Shown here piece after piece: positions 1-8,786 of a DNA stretch of 23,783 nucleotides. Source of the stretch: Candidatus Saliniplasma halalkaliphilum (GTDB taxonomy: Archaea; Thermoplasmatota; Thermoplasmata; Halarchaeoplasmatales; Halarchaeoplasmataceae); assembly GCA_019594235.1 (NCBI GenBank), contig JAFDTG010000008.1, positions 1-23,783 on the forward strand, written 5' to 3'. A model generated the notes under the pieces. That model was given only the letters and a program-made list of their open reading frames with translations, was not told where the DNA came from and made no database searches. The translations under genes and the position numbers were made by a program. Positions within the stretch are counted from its first letter, which is position 1; each line of letters opens with the position of its first letter.

Positions 1-3000
1 ACTGAATTGTTCGGTTCAAAAGTAGTGCAAGCAGGAGAACTTGAACCCCTATTTTCTTTCGAATCATTTTCTATATCTGAAGAAGCAATAATGGAAGCAG
101 TTGTTTTAGAATATAACGATTATTCATCAGAATATATCGATAGTGTATTCATATACGATATGCAAAATTATACCGATGACGAATTTATTGGAGAACCAAT
201 TGCGGTATATGAAAACTTTGAGAATTATGCTACAATCGAATTGGATCTAGAATTAACGCCCAAACCTCGAGAGTTCATCCTAGCAGCGTATATTAATGAT
301 GAAGCAACGTCTAGAGAACCTATTGGATTAAGATTGGTCGATATCCTTTGTAGAGACGGATTATCTACCATTTCCCCTCCATTAATGGAAAATAAACATA
401 TAAATGAGATCCCTGATGAACCTCGTGTTGATGGAGCATTTGCTTTCTGGGATGAATATGCTTATAGAACCGATCCATTAGACGATTTAACTCCCCATGA
501 TACCTGGAATCCAAATATAGATATCAGAAGACACAGTATGTATTCAAAGGATGAAACTTTGTTTAAGGTGGGAGTTGAGGGGAACATGATGGGTGGTGAG
601 GACATCCCATATCATCGGTCTAGGCCTCCTGAATTGAAAGATTCCGATGGTGATGGAATACCAGATATATACGACCCATATCCAAATGATTTTACAAACG
701 ATGGAACTCCAGATTCCGAGATGTTCGTGGAGGTTGATGGTGAACTTCTTCCAGATGTAGATGGTGATGGAGTTGCTGATTGGCCCTATGGTCCCGATAA
801 ATGGTTGAACACTACTATCCCCGAAGACCCCAAAATTCCCGAAAGATATTGGGGTAGAGAAGTAAGTCGGTATATCGGTCCAGTAACAATTCCAGTTAGG
901 ACGGGTCATGATTTCATGAGGATATTTATCGAAACTGACCCAACTGAGGGTTACAGTGCACCATGGTTAGACATCAGAGCAGATTATATGGTTAACATCA
1001 CAGGTAGAAATATGGAAGTTACTTCGGCATATCTGACTGAATATGAAGGATCGGGTAACGACTGGGAATGGACCATGATAGATGAAATACACACTGCAAT
1101 CAATCGAACTAGTTTGGAAACAGCTATCGATTTAGAACTTGAATCTGAAGCAAGAGTGTCCTTCGTCAGCTCTGACTGGACTAATGCTATGGATGTTACA
1201 TCTCCAATAGATGAAGAGAGTATACGGGGTATCAATCAGCGTATGAATCACTTCAACGATATCGAAGATGGTTCTAATAGTTATGATCTGAGCAGTTATA
1301 ATCCTGAAACGAATTCTGTAGATTCCGAGGAGATAGTAGGTGGTGAAGATCAACTCCTTACTGAATCAAGTGAAAATCTAAGATTCTATCTTAGAGAAGA
1401 AGACTCTCTATCACTTGAAGAAGGAAATAATGAACTCAGTGTTTTATTAGATAATAGAGGAACAGATTCACACTCATGGGAATCCGAACCATTTGCAGGT
1501 GATCTTTCCATCACATCAGACATGACCGTTCATCTTTACCTAGAGCCAGATCCTACAGGCCGTCATGCTCCTGGGGTCAATATATCTTTAGATAGTGGAG
1601 GGAATACTGTTGGATATAGTGAGATCAGCAGAGTTTCTGATGAAGGGTGGTATATGGTGTCTATTGATCCTATGGTAGATACTCTATCTGCAGGGGATAC
1701 ATTATCGATGAACACTGAAATTTTTGGGGATGATGGTAGATTACATCTGTCAGTTTATTATAATAATGATGAATACGATTCTAGGATCAACATACCAACA
1801 GATACTACTGTCGAAGTTGATGACGTAAGGACTTACGATTCAGATGGCAATCAAAGGAGTGATTTTGACTATGGAGAAATTGTGGAAGTAAGGACTGACG
1901 TTTCTCATCCGGTGAGTGCTGACGTGATTTTTGATATCACTATGGATGTGTTGGATCCTGATGGTGAAATATTTTTAGAGAACGTTGAAATGGATTTTTT
2001 GGAAGATGATGATAATCATCCTCCTTATAGTGCCACATATTATACTTCTTTCCAGATCCCTGAGGATGTGACTAGGGGTAAATATGAGATCGATATCACT
2101 GCATTAGATATACAGGGTATATCTGATATTGGGTCTGGTTATTTCTTATTACCCAAAGAATACGACGTTTTCGTTTACCCTGATAATTACAAAACAGTAG
2201 ATGCTGATTCTAGTGTAGAGTATGGTATTACTGTTGAAAATATAGGGAATATGGACGATATCTATGAGCTAAGCGTAAGTGAGTCAAGCCGTCGATGGGA
2301 AACTGGACTATATCATGGAGCAGATCTAATAGCCCTTGATGAAGATGGGAAAGGTAACTGGGATTGGATTGATCAGTCATGGGATAGTACTGATAGTGGC
2401 TATCCCGATGTATCTTTAGAAGCGTTAGATTTAATAGATTTCACACTCGTAAAATTTGTTCCACCAGATATAGAAGGGGAAACAGATGAAACGACATTAT
2501 ATGCTACATCTTCTACAGAAGAGGATGTAACAGATGGTGCTACAGTAACAACTCGAGTTCCATCTCCGATGGTAATGAGGACCCTATATCTACATTATGA
2601 TGATACACTAGACAATCAAATAGGTGATAATACCGTTCAAGATAGATTCCAAGGTGATCGAACTTGGTACCAATCACCTGAACTCGCTGGCGATTTCAGC
2701 CTTTTAGATACCTCATACGTTTATCTTTACATCGAACCTCATAGGGATGGATGGAGACGTCCCGATGTAACAGTTAGTCTGCTTGAATCAGGTGAAAGGA
2801 TAGGTCAACATTCCATAGGTTCTTTAGAAGATGAAGGTTGGTATGAATTTCCAATAAATACTGACTGGACGCTTTCAGAGGGCAATCGTCTTGAATTAGA
2901 GGTAAGTGTCTCTACTAATGATTTTACCCTTTATTACGACTCATCTGAATTCGATTCTCGTATTGAGATCAACACTGATACATATATCGATATAGATGAT

Positions 3001-3981
3001 GTCCGGACTTACAAAGATGGTGAACAGACTGACACGTTCTCCGCAGGAGATACTGTAACTGTAAGAGCGGACGTTTCGGATCCTTATGGAACACAAAATA
3101 TTATGGAAGCAACCTTGGATATATATAATCCCGAGGGAGAGCTAATAGGGGAAAATATAGAGATGTACCCACTTGATTCATTGTCTTCTTCAGAAGGTAC
3201 TATGACCTTTGAAGGTGAATATGATTTAGATGAAGAAGCAAATGTTGGTGAATATGAGGCAGAAGTGACTGCTACTGATCACGAAGAAGCTGTATCCGAA
3301 GATGATGGATTGTTCCAAATACCTGCAGGTGTAGAGGTTGACCCGGATCATGATGGCGAAGGAGATGCAGGTACTGAGGTCTTGTATGATCATACGGTAA
3401 CTAACATGGGTAGGGGTAACGATCGTTTTGAATTGAGTGTTTCCTCCTCACAGGGCTTTAATTTAACTCTCTATGATGAAGAGGGTAATGTTATTGCCGT
3501 TGATAATGGTGGAGATGGAAACTGGGATTATGTCAATTCTGAGTGGGATTCTACAGGTAGTGGCAATCCAGATACTGGAAAATTAGGGATGGGAGAATCA
3601 ATAAATCTTACACTAGGAGTAGAGATTCCTGGAAATGCCGAATCTGGAATTGAGGATGTAAGTACACTAACAGCTACATCTACTAGAGATTCATCTGTAT
3701 CCGATACTGCAACTGATGTCACGACTATCTCAGAATTCTCCGACATATTTTTACCTGTATTGTCAACTATTGGTTTGTTCGTAGGTATGTTCATATATCG
3801 TCGTAAAAAGGAAAAAGGCAATGATATCGGTGTTAATGGTACGGATTCCAATAATGTTTATCACAACGAGGATTCACCAACTGAGGAGTACAGTAGTGCA
3901 GGCATCGATAACGTTTTACCAATTCACACCTCCAAGAAAAGTATATATATATCAAATAAAAATATAGAGGAGGTGCCATAA
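1..3981 (+). CDS. Large membrane-anchored surface protein with two tandem ~390-aa modules (5' partial)
   Basis: The frame is open to the left edge, so the real start and any signal peptide lie outside; residues below count from the TTG at position 7, which need not be a real start. Near residues 212-260 are two DxDGDG calcium-binding (thrombospondin-3/dockerin-like) loops. Residues ~457-856 and ~857-1240 are diverged tandem copies. Each has a beta-sandwich-like part (S-W-x-S-P/E-x-x-AGD), an Ig-like part opening with DDVRTY (V607 and V999), and a CARDB/NEW3-like part (ENIGNMDDIYEL / TNMGRGNDRFEL) holding GNWD..WDST.SG.PD (from D778 and D1166). Several N-x-S/T sequons suggest glycosylation. 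A hydrophobic helix at ~1246-1266 followed by RRKKEK anchors it, with a ~55-aa cytoplasmic tail. It is very acidic. The next gene starts 1 base after the stop. An S-layer-associated, adhesin-like or sensor role is possible; the specific function is unknown. Confidence 0.8.
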   Translation, partial: TELFGSKVVQAGELEPLFSFESFSISEEAIMEAVVLEYNDYSSEYIDSVFIYDMQNYTDDEFIGEPIAVYENFENYATIELDLELTPKPREFILAAYINDEATSREPIGLRLVDILCRDGLSTISPPLMENKHINEIPDEPRVDGAFAFWDEYAYRTDPLDDLTPHDTWNPNIDIRRHSMYSKDETLFKVGVEGNMMGGEDIPYHRSRPPELKDSDGDGIPDIYDPYPNDFTNDGTPDSEMFVEVDGELLPDVDGDGVADWPYGPDKWLNTTIPEDPKIPERYWGREVSRYIGPVTIPVRTGHDFMRIFIETDPTEGYSAPWLDIRADYMVNITGRNMEVTSAYLTEYEGSGNDWEWTMIDEIHTAINRTSLETAIDLELESEARVSFVSSDWTNAMDVTSPIDEESIRGINQRMNHFNDIEDGSNSYDLSSYNPETNSVDSEEIVGGEDQLLTESSENLRFYLREEDSLSLEEGNNELSVLLDNRGTDSHSWESEPFAGDLSITSDMTVHLYLEPDPTGRHAPGVNISLDSGGNTVGYSEISRVSDEGWYMVSIDPMVDTLSAGDTLSMNTEIFGDDGRLHLSVYYNNDEYDSRINIPTDTTVEVDDVRTYDSDGNQRSDFDYGEIVEVRTDVSHPVSADVIFDITMDVLDPDGEIFLENVEMDFLEDDDNHPPYSATYYTSFQIPEDVTRGKYEIDITALDIQGISDIGSGYFLLPKEYDVFVYPDNYKTVDADSSVEYGITVENIGNMDDIYELSVSESSRRWETGLYHGADLIALDEDGKGNWDWIDQSWDSTDSGYPDVSLEALDLIDFTLVKFVPPDIEGETDETTLYATSSTEEDVTDGATVTTRVPSPMVMRTLYLHYDDTLDNQIGDNTVQDRFQGDRTWYQSPELAGDFSLLDTSYVYLYIEPHRDGWRRPDVTVSLLESGERIGQHSIGSLEDEGWYEFPINTDWTLSEGNRLELEVSVSTNDFTLYYDSSEFDSRIEINTDTYIDIDDVRTYKDGEQTDTFSAGDTVTVRADVSDPYGTQNIMEATLDIYNPEGELIGENIEMYPLDSLSSSEGTMTFEGEYDLDEEANVGEYEAEVTATDHEEAVSEDDGLFQIPAGVEVDPDHDGEGDAGTEVLYDHTVTNMGRGNDRFELSVSSSQGFNLTLYDEEGNVIAVDNGGDGNWDYVNSEWDSTGSGNPDTGKLGMGESINLTLGVEIPGNAESGIEDVSTLTATSTRDSSVSDTATDVTTISEFSDIFLPVLSTIGLFVGMFIYRRKKEKGNDIGVNGTDSNNVYHNEDSPTEEYSSAGIDNVLPIHTSKKSIYISNKNIEEVP
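3968..3975 (+). promoter_or_regulatory. Shine-Dalgarno site fixing a TTG start
   Basis: AGGAGGTG lies inside the last codons of the surface-protein gene, 7 bases before the TTG at 3983. The near-perfect match to the 16S rRNA tail supports TTG 3983 as the start of the zinc-ribbon gene. It also implies translational coupling of the two genes. Confidence 0.75.
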
Positions 3982-3982
3982 A

Positions 3983-6900
3983 TTGGAGGAAAATAAGATA
4001 AAATGTGAAGAGTGTGGCACTTTAAACTCTATAGATTCAGTTCAATGTGAAAATTGTGGTAAAGAACTGCAGAATGATAAATTTGAAAAAGATCAATACG
4101 CTATTTTACAAGCCCTTCAGCAGATATCTGGAGTTGGATCGTCTCGAGCAAAAAATATTGTGGATGCAGGGTATTCTGACGTAGACGACTTACATGATAT
4201 CAATATTGAAAGTATCACTTCGATAAAAGGCATTGGTGAATCCGTAGCAAGCGATATAGTTCGAACCATTGAAGAAACAAAAGAAAAAGGAGGGCTTTAT
4301 CTTTGTGACGAATGTGGTGCTTTTGTTGGAGAGGAAAGCGAATATTGTTCTAATTGTGGAGCGGTTATGGTTGAGGTAGATGAAGAGGCTGAACCGGAAT
4401 TAGAAGATATTGAAGAAGAGATAGACGACGACCATGACAAGCAAGATAGTTCACTTTATCTCTGTAGTAATTGTGGCTCTTTTGTAAGCGCGGATTCTGA
4501 TGTTTGTAAATATTGTGGGGCTAGTATGGATGTGGTTGAGGATGATGTAGATGATGAAGCGTCATTAGAACCAGAAGAAAATATCTCAGATGAGGTAGAA
4601 GAAGACGAAGATGATGGTGGGTTATTCTTATGTACAAATTGTGGGGCATTTGTAAGCGTAAAATCAACTGAATGTCCCAGTTGTGGATTTACTTTCACTG
4701 ACGAAATAGATGAAGATATAATAGATGAAGTTGACGAAGATGAAGTAGAGAGAGAGGAAGAGGGATCTCAAGAAGAATTTGATGAAGAAATTGAATGGGA
4801 AACCGATGAAATTGAATCTCAATTTTCTGAGGAAGAAATAGAACCTTTTGAAGGAGAAACAATAATAGAAGATGAAAGTGAAATAGAATCCGAATTAAAA
4901 CCTTCAACAACCGATGCTCTTTCTATTGGAGATGACGTAAAAATTTGTGGAAATTGTGGGTATATTTCTGATAGCTCAGTTGATAGATGTCCTCTTTGTG
5001 ATTATGAATTTGGAGAAAAAACAGTTGAAGCTCAAGCAGAAGTATCTGATTTAACAAAAGTTGAAAAGGATTCACTTAAAGATGATGTAGATACTATGAG
5101 AAAGGCTTTAGGCCTTTCCGACGAAATAAAAGAGGAATCTAAAGTTGATGAGCATGATGTTTTATCGAAGGATGATAGCCAAATGGACGTTTGTACGGTG
5201 TGTGGTGCATTTTTAAGAGAAGAAAGTGAAAGATGCCATATTTGTGGTAGTTTATCCTCAGAAACACCTGAACTCGATGAGATGGAAGGAGAACCCCATA
5301 TTGATTATACCGAGGGGGAATTTTCAATATGTGATGCATGTGGTGCATTTGTAAAAGATGGTAAAAATAGATGTTCTATCTGCGGTAGCGATATGTCCCT
5401 AGCTCAGAAAAGAATAGAAGATGAGGAAGTATCTGTAAAAGATGAAAATCAAGAAAAAATCCTAGAGGGCTTTTTTGGACAGACAGAAGACGATTCACAA
5501 AGTCCGATTGGGGAAGATGAAGAAGTAGAAATTTATCTATGTACTAGCTGTGGAGCGATGGTTAGTTCTGAAGCTGATATTTGTCCTATATGTCAATCAG
5601 ATATCAGTGAAGGAGAAACTAGGGAAGAATATGAACTACAAGAGATAGAAGAAAAGGAGGAACCCACTGTAACTCCAACTTCAAAAGAATTTGAAGAGAA
5701 AATTTTTGAAGAAGATGAATTTGATTTGAATGAAATTGATGTGGATGAAGAGCTAGGTTTAGAGGGGGAAGCTGAAGAGGATGATTTAAGTGATTTAGGA
5801 CAAATTTCTGAAGAAACTGAAATAGGACCCGATGAAGATGAATTTGATGTAAAACTAAACGAAGAAATAGAATCCATCCTAAAAAGTCGATATGATGAAG
5901 AAGAAAAAGAAGAGATTTCAGAACAAAGTTATGAAGATGGAGAAATAGAAGATAACGAATTGGAACAAACACTCGAGGAGTTACAGATCAAAAGTGATAC
6001 TCAATTTGAGAAGGAGCAATTAGAGGACACCAAGGAAGAAGATGAATGGCAAAGATGTCCAATATGTAAATCTCATGTCAGTGCGGATAGTGAGTATTGT
6101 AGCATCTGTGAACAACCTATGGATGAAAAAATCAGCGAACGTGAGAGGATTAGCACTCCTAAAGCTCCACAAGATACTAAAGAAATTAAATCTGATCATC
6201 CAGTTTTATCCAAAGCTACATCTACTGTTAAAACTAAAAAACCGAAGTCTGATTTCATTGAATCCCATCTACAAGAAAGCATGAAAAATATTCTCTATAA
6301 AGCTAAAGATTATCAAGTACCTGTATCAAGCTTATCCCTTCTAGCTTTTGGAGGTATTTATTTAACGACCTATAGAACGTCCGATTTCACATATTTTGGA
6401 GAACTTGGACTTATTTTAATTAGTCTCTTTTTCGGTTTGGGTATTTTAACTGTTTTGACCTTTAAAGATGAAATAATTTCTTACTCTATTCTTGGGTTTA
6501 TGGGCTATGTTGCCGGTATAGTGATTTCTTCCCTGGTACCTATTCTCAGATATATGATTCGTATAGAAATCCCATTATTGGTAAGCTCTGGACTTATAGC
6601 TACTGCACTTGGTATGTTTTGGATTTTGGATTATAAATTACCTAAAAAATTCCATTATTATATGCTTTGGTTCTCAGGGATTAGTATTTTATTCGTGGCA
6701 GGCTTAACTATCATATTATATCCAGTTCAAATATCTCATCTAGAATATACTATATTGTTACCTTTAGGTTTGGGTTCGGTTATGGTTTTGGGGGGGACAG
6801 CTACATGGTACAAAGAAGCTAATGAAGTTTATGAAAACAAAGTGCATTTAGAAACAAATAAAATGTATAATTATAGAAGATCTGGTTATTTTGAAGATAT

Positions 6901-7297
6901 TAGCAAAACATGTCCCGTATCTGAAGAAAAAGCTATCCCATATTACAGTAAAGGGATAGCAAGCTGCAGCATGGGTGAATATAACGACGCCATTAAAAAG
7001 TTCAAGAAAGCACTCGATATAGAGGGGGATAACGAAGCAATCTGGAATAACTTAGGAACTGCTTACAGCAGGATCGGTGAGCAGGAGAGGGCCAAAAAAT
7101 GCTTAACCAATGCCATAGAAATTAAAGAAGAATATGCTATAGCATGGAACAACCTAGGAAATGCAAATTTCAGGTGCGGTAATTATTCTGAAGCACTGGA
7201 ATGTTATGATAAAGCTTTGCAAATCCAAGAGGACTATAGAGATGCCATGCTTAATAAATCTCAAGCACTTATCAAACTCAGCAGAATTAAAGCCTGA
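3983..7297 (+). CDS. Nine-zinc-ribbon, helix-hairpin-helix, polytopic membrane, TPR protein
   Basis: No known named family covers this 1104-aa architecture. It has nine zinc ribbons, each exactly C-x2-C-x10-C-x2-C, with first cysteines at residues 8, 108, 161, 217, 322, 404, 450, 520 and 692. Most share the pattern L/I-C-x-x-C-G-A-F-V. Between ribbons 1 and 2, residues 43-98 form a paired helix-hairpin-helix domain (GVG at 50-52, GIG at 83-85) resembling the N-terminal domain of archaeal RadA. The ribbons are separated by long Glu/Asp-rich linkers, probably disordered. Residues ~776-950 contain about six hydrophobic helices, and ~977-1104 hold three TPR units ending in a fourth partial one. 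Ribbons and TPRs are both probably cytoplasmic. It directly follows the surface-protein gene, with a TTG start and strong Shine-Dalgarno site. A scaffold or signalling role for the surface protein is inference. Confidence 0.85.
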   Translation: MEENKIKCEECGTLNSIDSVQCENCGKELQNDKFEKDQYAILQALQQISGVGSSRAKNIVDAGYSDVDDLHDINIESITSIKGIGESVASDIVRTIEETKEKGGLYLCDECGAFVGEESEYCSNCGAVMVEVDEEAEPELEDIEEEIDDDHDKQDSSLYLCSNCGSFVSADSDVCKYCGASMDVVEDDVDDEASLEPEENISDEVEEDEDDGGLFLCTNCGAFVSVKSTECPSCGFTFTDEIDEDIIDEVDEDEVEREEEGSQEEFDEEIEWETDEIESQFSEEEIEPFEGETIIEDESEIESELKPSTTDALSIGDDVKICGNCGYISDSSVDRCPLCDYEFGEKTVEAQAEVSDLTKVEKDSLKDDVDTMRKALGLSDEIKEESKVDEHDVLSKDDSQMDVCTVCGAFLREESERCHICGSLSSETPELDEMEGEPHIDYTEGEFSICDACGAFVKDGKNRCSICGSDMSLAQKRIEDEEVSVKDENQEKILEGFFGQTEDDSQSPIGEDEEVEIYLCTSCGAMVSSEADICPICQSDISEGETREEYELQEIEEKEEPTVTPTSKEFEEKIFEEDEFDLNEIDVDEELGLEGEAEEDDLSDLGQISEETEIGPDEDEFDVKLNEEIESILKSRYDEEEKEEISEQSYEDGEIEDNELEQTLEELQIKSDTQFEKEQLEDTKEEDEWQRCPICKSHVSADSEYCSICEQPMDEKISERERISTPKAPQDTKEIKSDHPVLSKATSTVKTKKPKSDFIESHLQESMKNILYKAKDYQVPVSSLSLLAFGGIYLTTYRTSDFTYFGELGLILISLFFGLGILTVLTFKDEIISYSILGFMGYVAGIVISSLVPILRYMIRIEIPLLVSSGLIATALGMFWILDYKLPKKFHYYMLWFSGISILFVAGLTIILYPVQISHLEYTILLPLGLGSVMVLGGTATWYKEANEVYENKVHLETNKMYNYRRSGYFEDISKTCPVSEEKAIPYYSKGIASCSMGEYNDAIKKFKKALDIEGDNEAIWNNLGTAYSRIGEQERAKKCLTNAIEIKEEYAIAWNNLGNANFRCGNYSEALECYDKALQIQEDYRDAMLNKSQALIKLSRIKA

Positions 7298-7348
7298 TTT
7301 GCCTGATTTTAAGTTTTAGAGATATTTGCTATGTATATATTATAAGTG

Positions 7349-8689
7349 CTAAGATAGAGCTTTTTTAGCTGCTTCTTTTAATGCTTCTGAATAGGTGGGA
7401 TGTGGATGTATAATATCTGATAATTTATTAACTCCTATATTTCCTTCCATCGCAACTGTTCCTTCCATAATAATATCCGTTGCACCCGGGCATACTAAAT
7501 GCATACCTACAATTTTATCATCGTGAGCTATGACTTTTGCAACACCAGTTCTGTTACCAGTAGAGTAACCCCTACCGCTTGCTGAAATCGGGTATTTACC
7601 GATGTTTATATCCCCGTATTCTTCTCTAGCTTCTTCCTCAGTTAATCCAACACTGGCCGCTTCAGGATGAGTATATACTCCCGCAGGAACATTGTATTGA
7701 GATAATTTAGGAGTTTTTTCTCCAACCATTTTTTTGACGGCGATTTCAGCATGTTTATAAGCTGCATGTGCCAACATCATTTTACCTGTAACATCACCAA
7801 CTGCGTATACGTTCTCCACGGGTGTTTCCATGTAGTCATTTGTAATGATTTCGTTATGAGAACCTATAATATCTAATTCGATCTCAGGGGGTGTTGGTTT
7901 CCTACCTACGGCGCACAGTATTTTTTTTGCTTTGATCGTTTTGTTCTCTTTACCTTCTATCTTTACTTCAAAAGGTGAATCACCTTCGACTTCTGAAACT
8001 TTAGAACCCTTAATTATTTTGATTCTCTTTCTTTTCAAAACACTTTCAATCTCCGCTGCTAAGTCTTGGTCCATATTTGGTAAAATATTATCCATCAATT
8101 CAACTATAGTTACTTTACTTCCAAAGGATGAAAGTACGAAGGCGAGCTCTATTCCGATATATCCTCCACCGATAATAAGTATATCATCTGGCACCTCATC
8201 CAATTTTAAAATTCCTCTGCTTGTCAAAATATTCTTTTCATCCACTTCTAAACCAGGTAATACAATCGGTTCGGAACCAGTAGCTATAATGATATGGTCT
8301 GCTTCATGCTCTTCACCATCAACTTCCACTGTACTATTATCCTTTACTCTTGCTTCGCCTTTTATAATTTCTATTTCATTTTCTTCGAGCTGACTGATGA
8401 TCCCCTTTTGTGAGGTTTGAACAGCTCTGTTTTTTACCATCTGTGCTTTTTTAAAATCTATATCATCGATAGACGAAGATATACCTTTCCTCCTGGAATT
8501 TTGTATATCATCAATAGTCTCTGAGATAGATAATAGGGCTTTTGATGGGATACACCCATGATTAGTACATACACCGCCTATATCATCACTTTTTTCAATC
8601 AACTTAACATCTAAACCCCTCTTAGCTGCATGGACTGCACTCTTGTATCCGCCTGGCCCACTCCCTATCACGATTACTTTCTCACTCAT
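7349..8689 (-). CDS. lpdA: Dihydrolipoyl dehydrogenase (E3)
   Basis: FAD-dependent pyridine nucleotide-disulfide oxidoreductase that reoxidises dihydrolipoamide with NAD+ in 2-oxoacid dehydrogenase or glycine-cleavage complexes. The 446-aa length is normal for the family. An FAD-binding GxGPGGY motif is at ~8-14. The redox pair sits in GGVCTNHGCIPSK (C41 and C46; the spacing is standard, but NHG replaces the usual NVG). A second dinucleotide motif IGGGYIGIE is near residue 175, and the GDVTG FAD motif follows later. The C-terminal HPHPTYSEAL carries the catalytic His-Glu pair that distinguishes Lpd from related reductases. It is transcribed alone, divergently from the acyl-CoA synthetase. No E1, E2 or glycine-cleavage gene is nearby, but lipoate ligase and a LipS-like gene lie 6 kb away. 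Mercuric and glutathione reductases are unlikely because of the C-terminal motif. Confidence 0.95.
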   Translation of the reverse strand: MSEKVIVIGSGPGGYKSAVHAAKRGLDVKLIEKSDDIGGVCTNHGCIPSKALLSISETIDDIQNSRRKGISSSIDDIDFKKAQMVKNRAVQTSQKGIISQLEENEIEIIKGEARVKDNSTVEVDGEEHEADHIIIATGSEPIVLPGLEVDEKNILTSRGILKLDEVPDDILIIGGGYIGIELAFVLSSFGSKVTIVELMDNILPNMDQDLAAEIESVLKRKRIKIIKGSKVSEVEGDSPFEVKIEGKENKTIKAKKILCAVGRKPTPPEIELDIIGSHNEIITNDYMETPVENVYAVGDVTGKMMLAHAAYKHAEIAVKKMVGEKTPKLSQYNVPAGVYTHPEAASVGLTEEEAREEYGDINIGKYPISASGRGYSTGNRTGVAKVIAHDDKIVGMHLVCPGATDIIMEGTVAMEGNIGVNKLSDIIHPHPTYSEALKEAAKKALS

Positions 8690-8712
8690 CTTACCAACTT
8701 TCCCTAAAATGT

Positions 8713-8727
8713 AGACATTATAAAACT
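8713..8727 (-). promoter_or_regulatory. TATA-box promoter of lpdA
   Basis: On the - strand, AGTTTTATAATG is centred near 8720, about 31 bases before the lpdA ATG at 8689. This predicts a transcript with only a few leader bases. It lies back to back with the acyl-CoA synthetase promoter in the 97-base divergent gap. Confidence 0.5.
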
Positions 8728-8755
8728 TTTCTTATTTTTGGTTTGAAGGGCAAAA

Positions 8756-8767
8756 TCTTTATTTTTG
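8756..8767 (+). promoter_or_regulatory. TATA-box promoter of the acyl-CoA synthetase gene
   Basis: CTTTATTTTTG is centred near 8761 and preceded by an A-rich BRE-like stretch. The expected start of transcription is about 26 bases on, at 8787-8790, which coincides with the GTG/ATG start codons. A leaderless mRNA fits the absence of a Shine-Dalgarno site. Confidence 0.5.
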
Positions 8768-8786
8768 GTGTTCATAACCCTCGACA

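Noticed and set aside
4456..5972. Several Ser-rich or Leu-rich ORFs opposite the zinc-ribbon gene
   Set aside because: They are the antisense of GAA/GAT-rich acidic linkers, which read as runs of Ser, Leu and Phe on the other strand.
3983..7297. Zinc-ribbon repeats as a DNA-level tandem repeat or phase-variable locus
   Set aside because: The codons differ between copies and the linkers vary in length, so there is no nucleotide repeat likely to slip; the repetition is at protein level only.
7932..8393. 153-aa ORF opposite lpdA
   Set aside because: It is a Ser/Ile-rich shadow of a well-supported enzyme gene, with no promoter or ribosome site.
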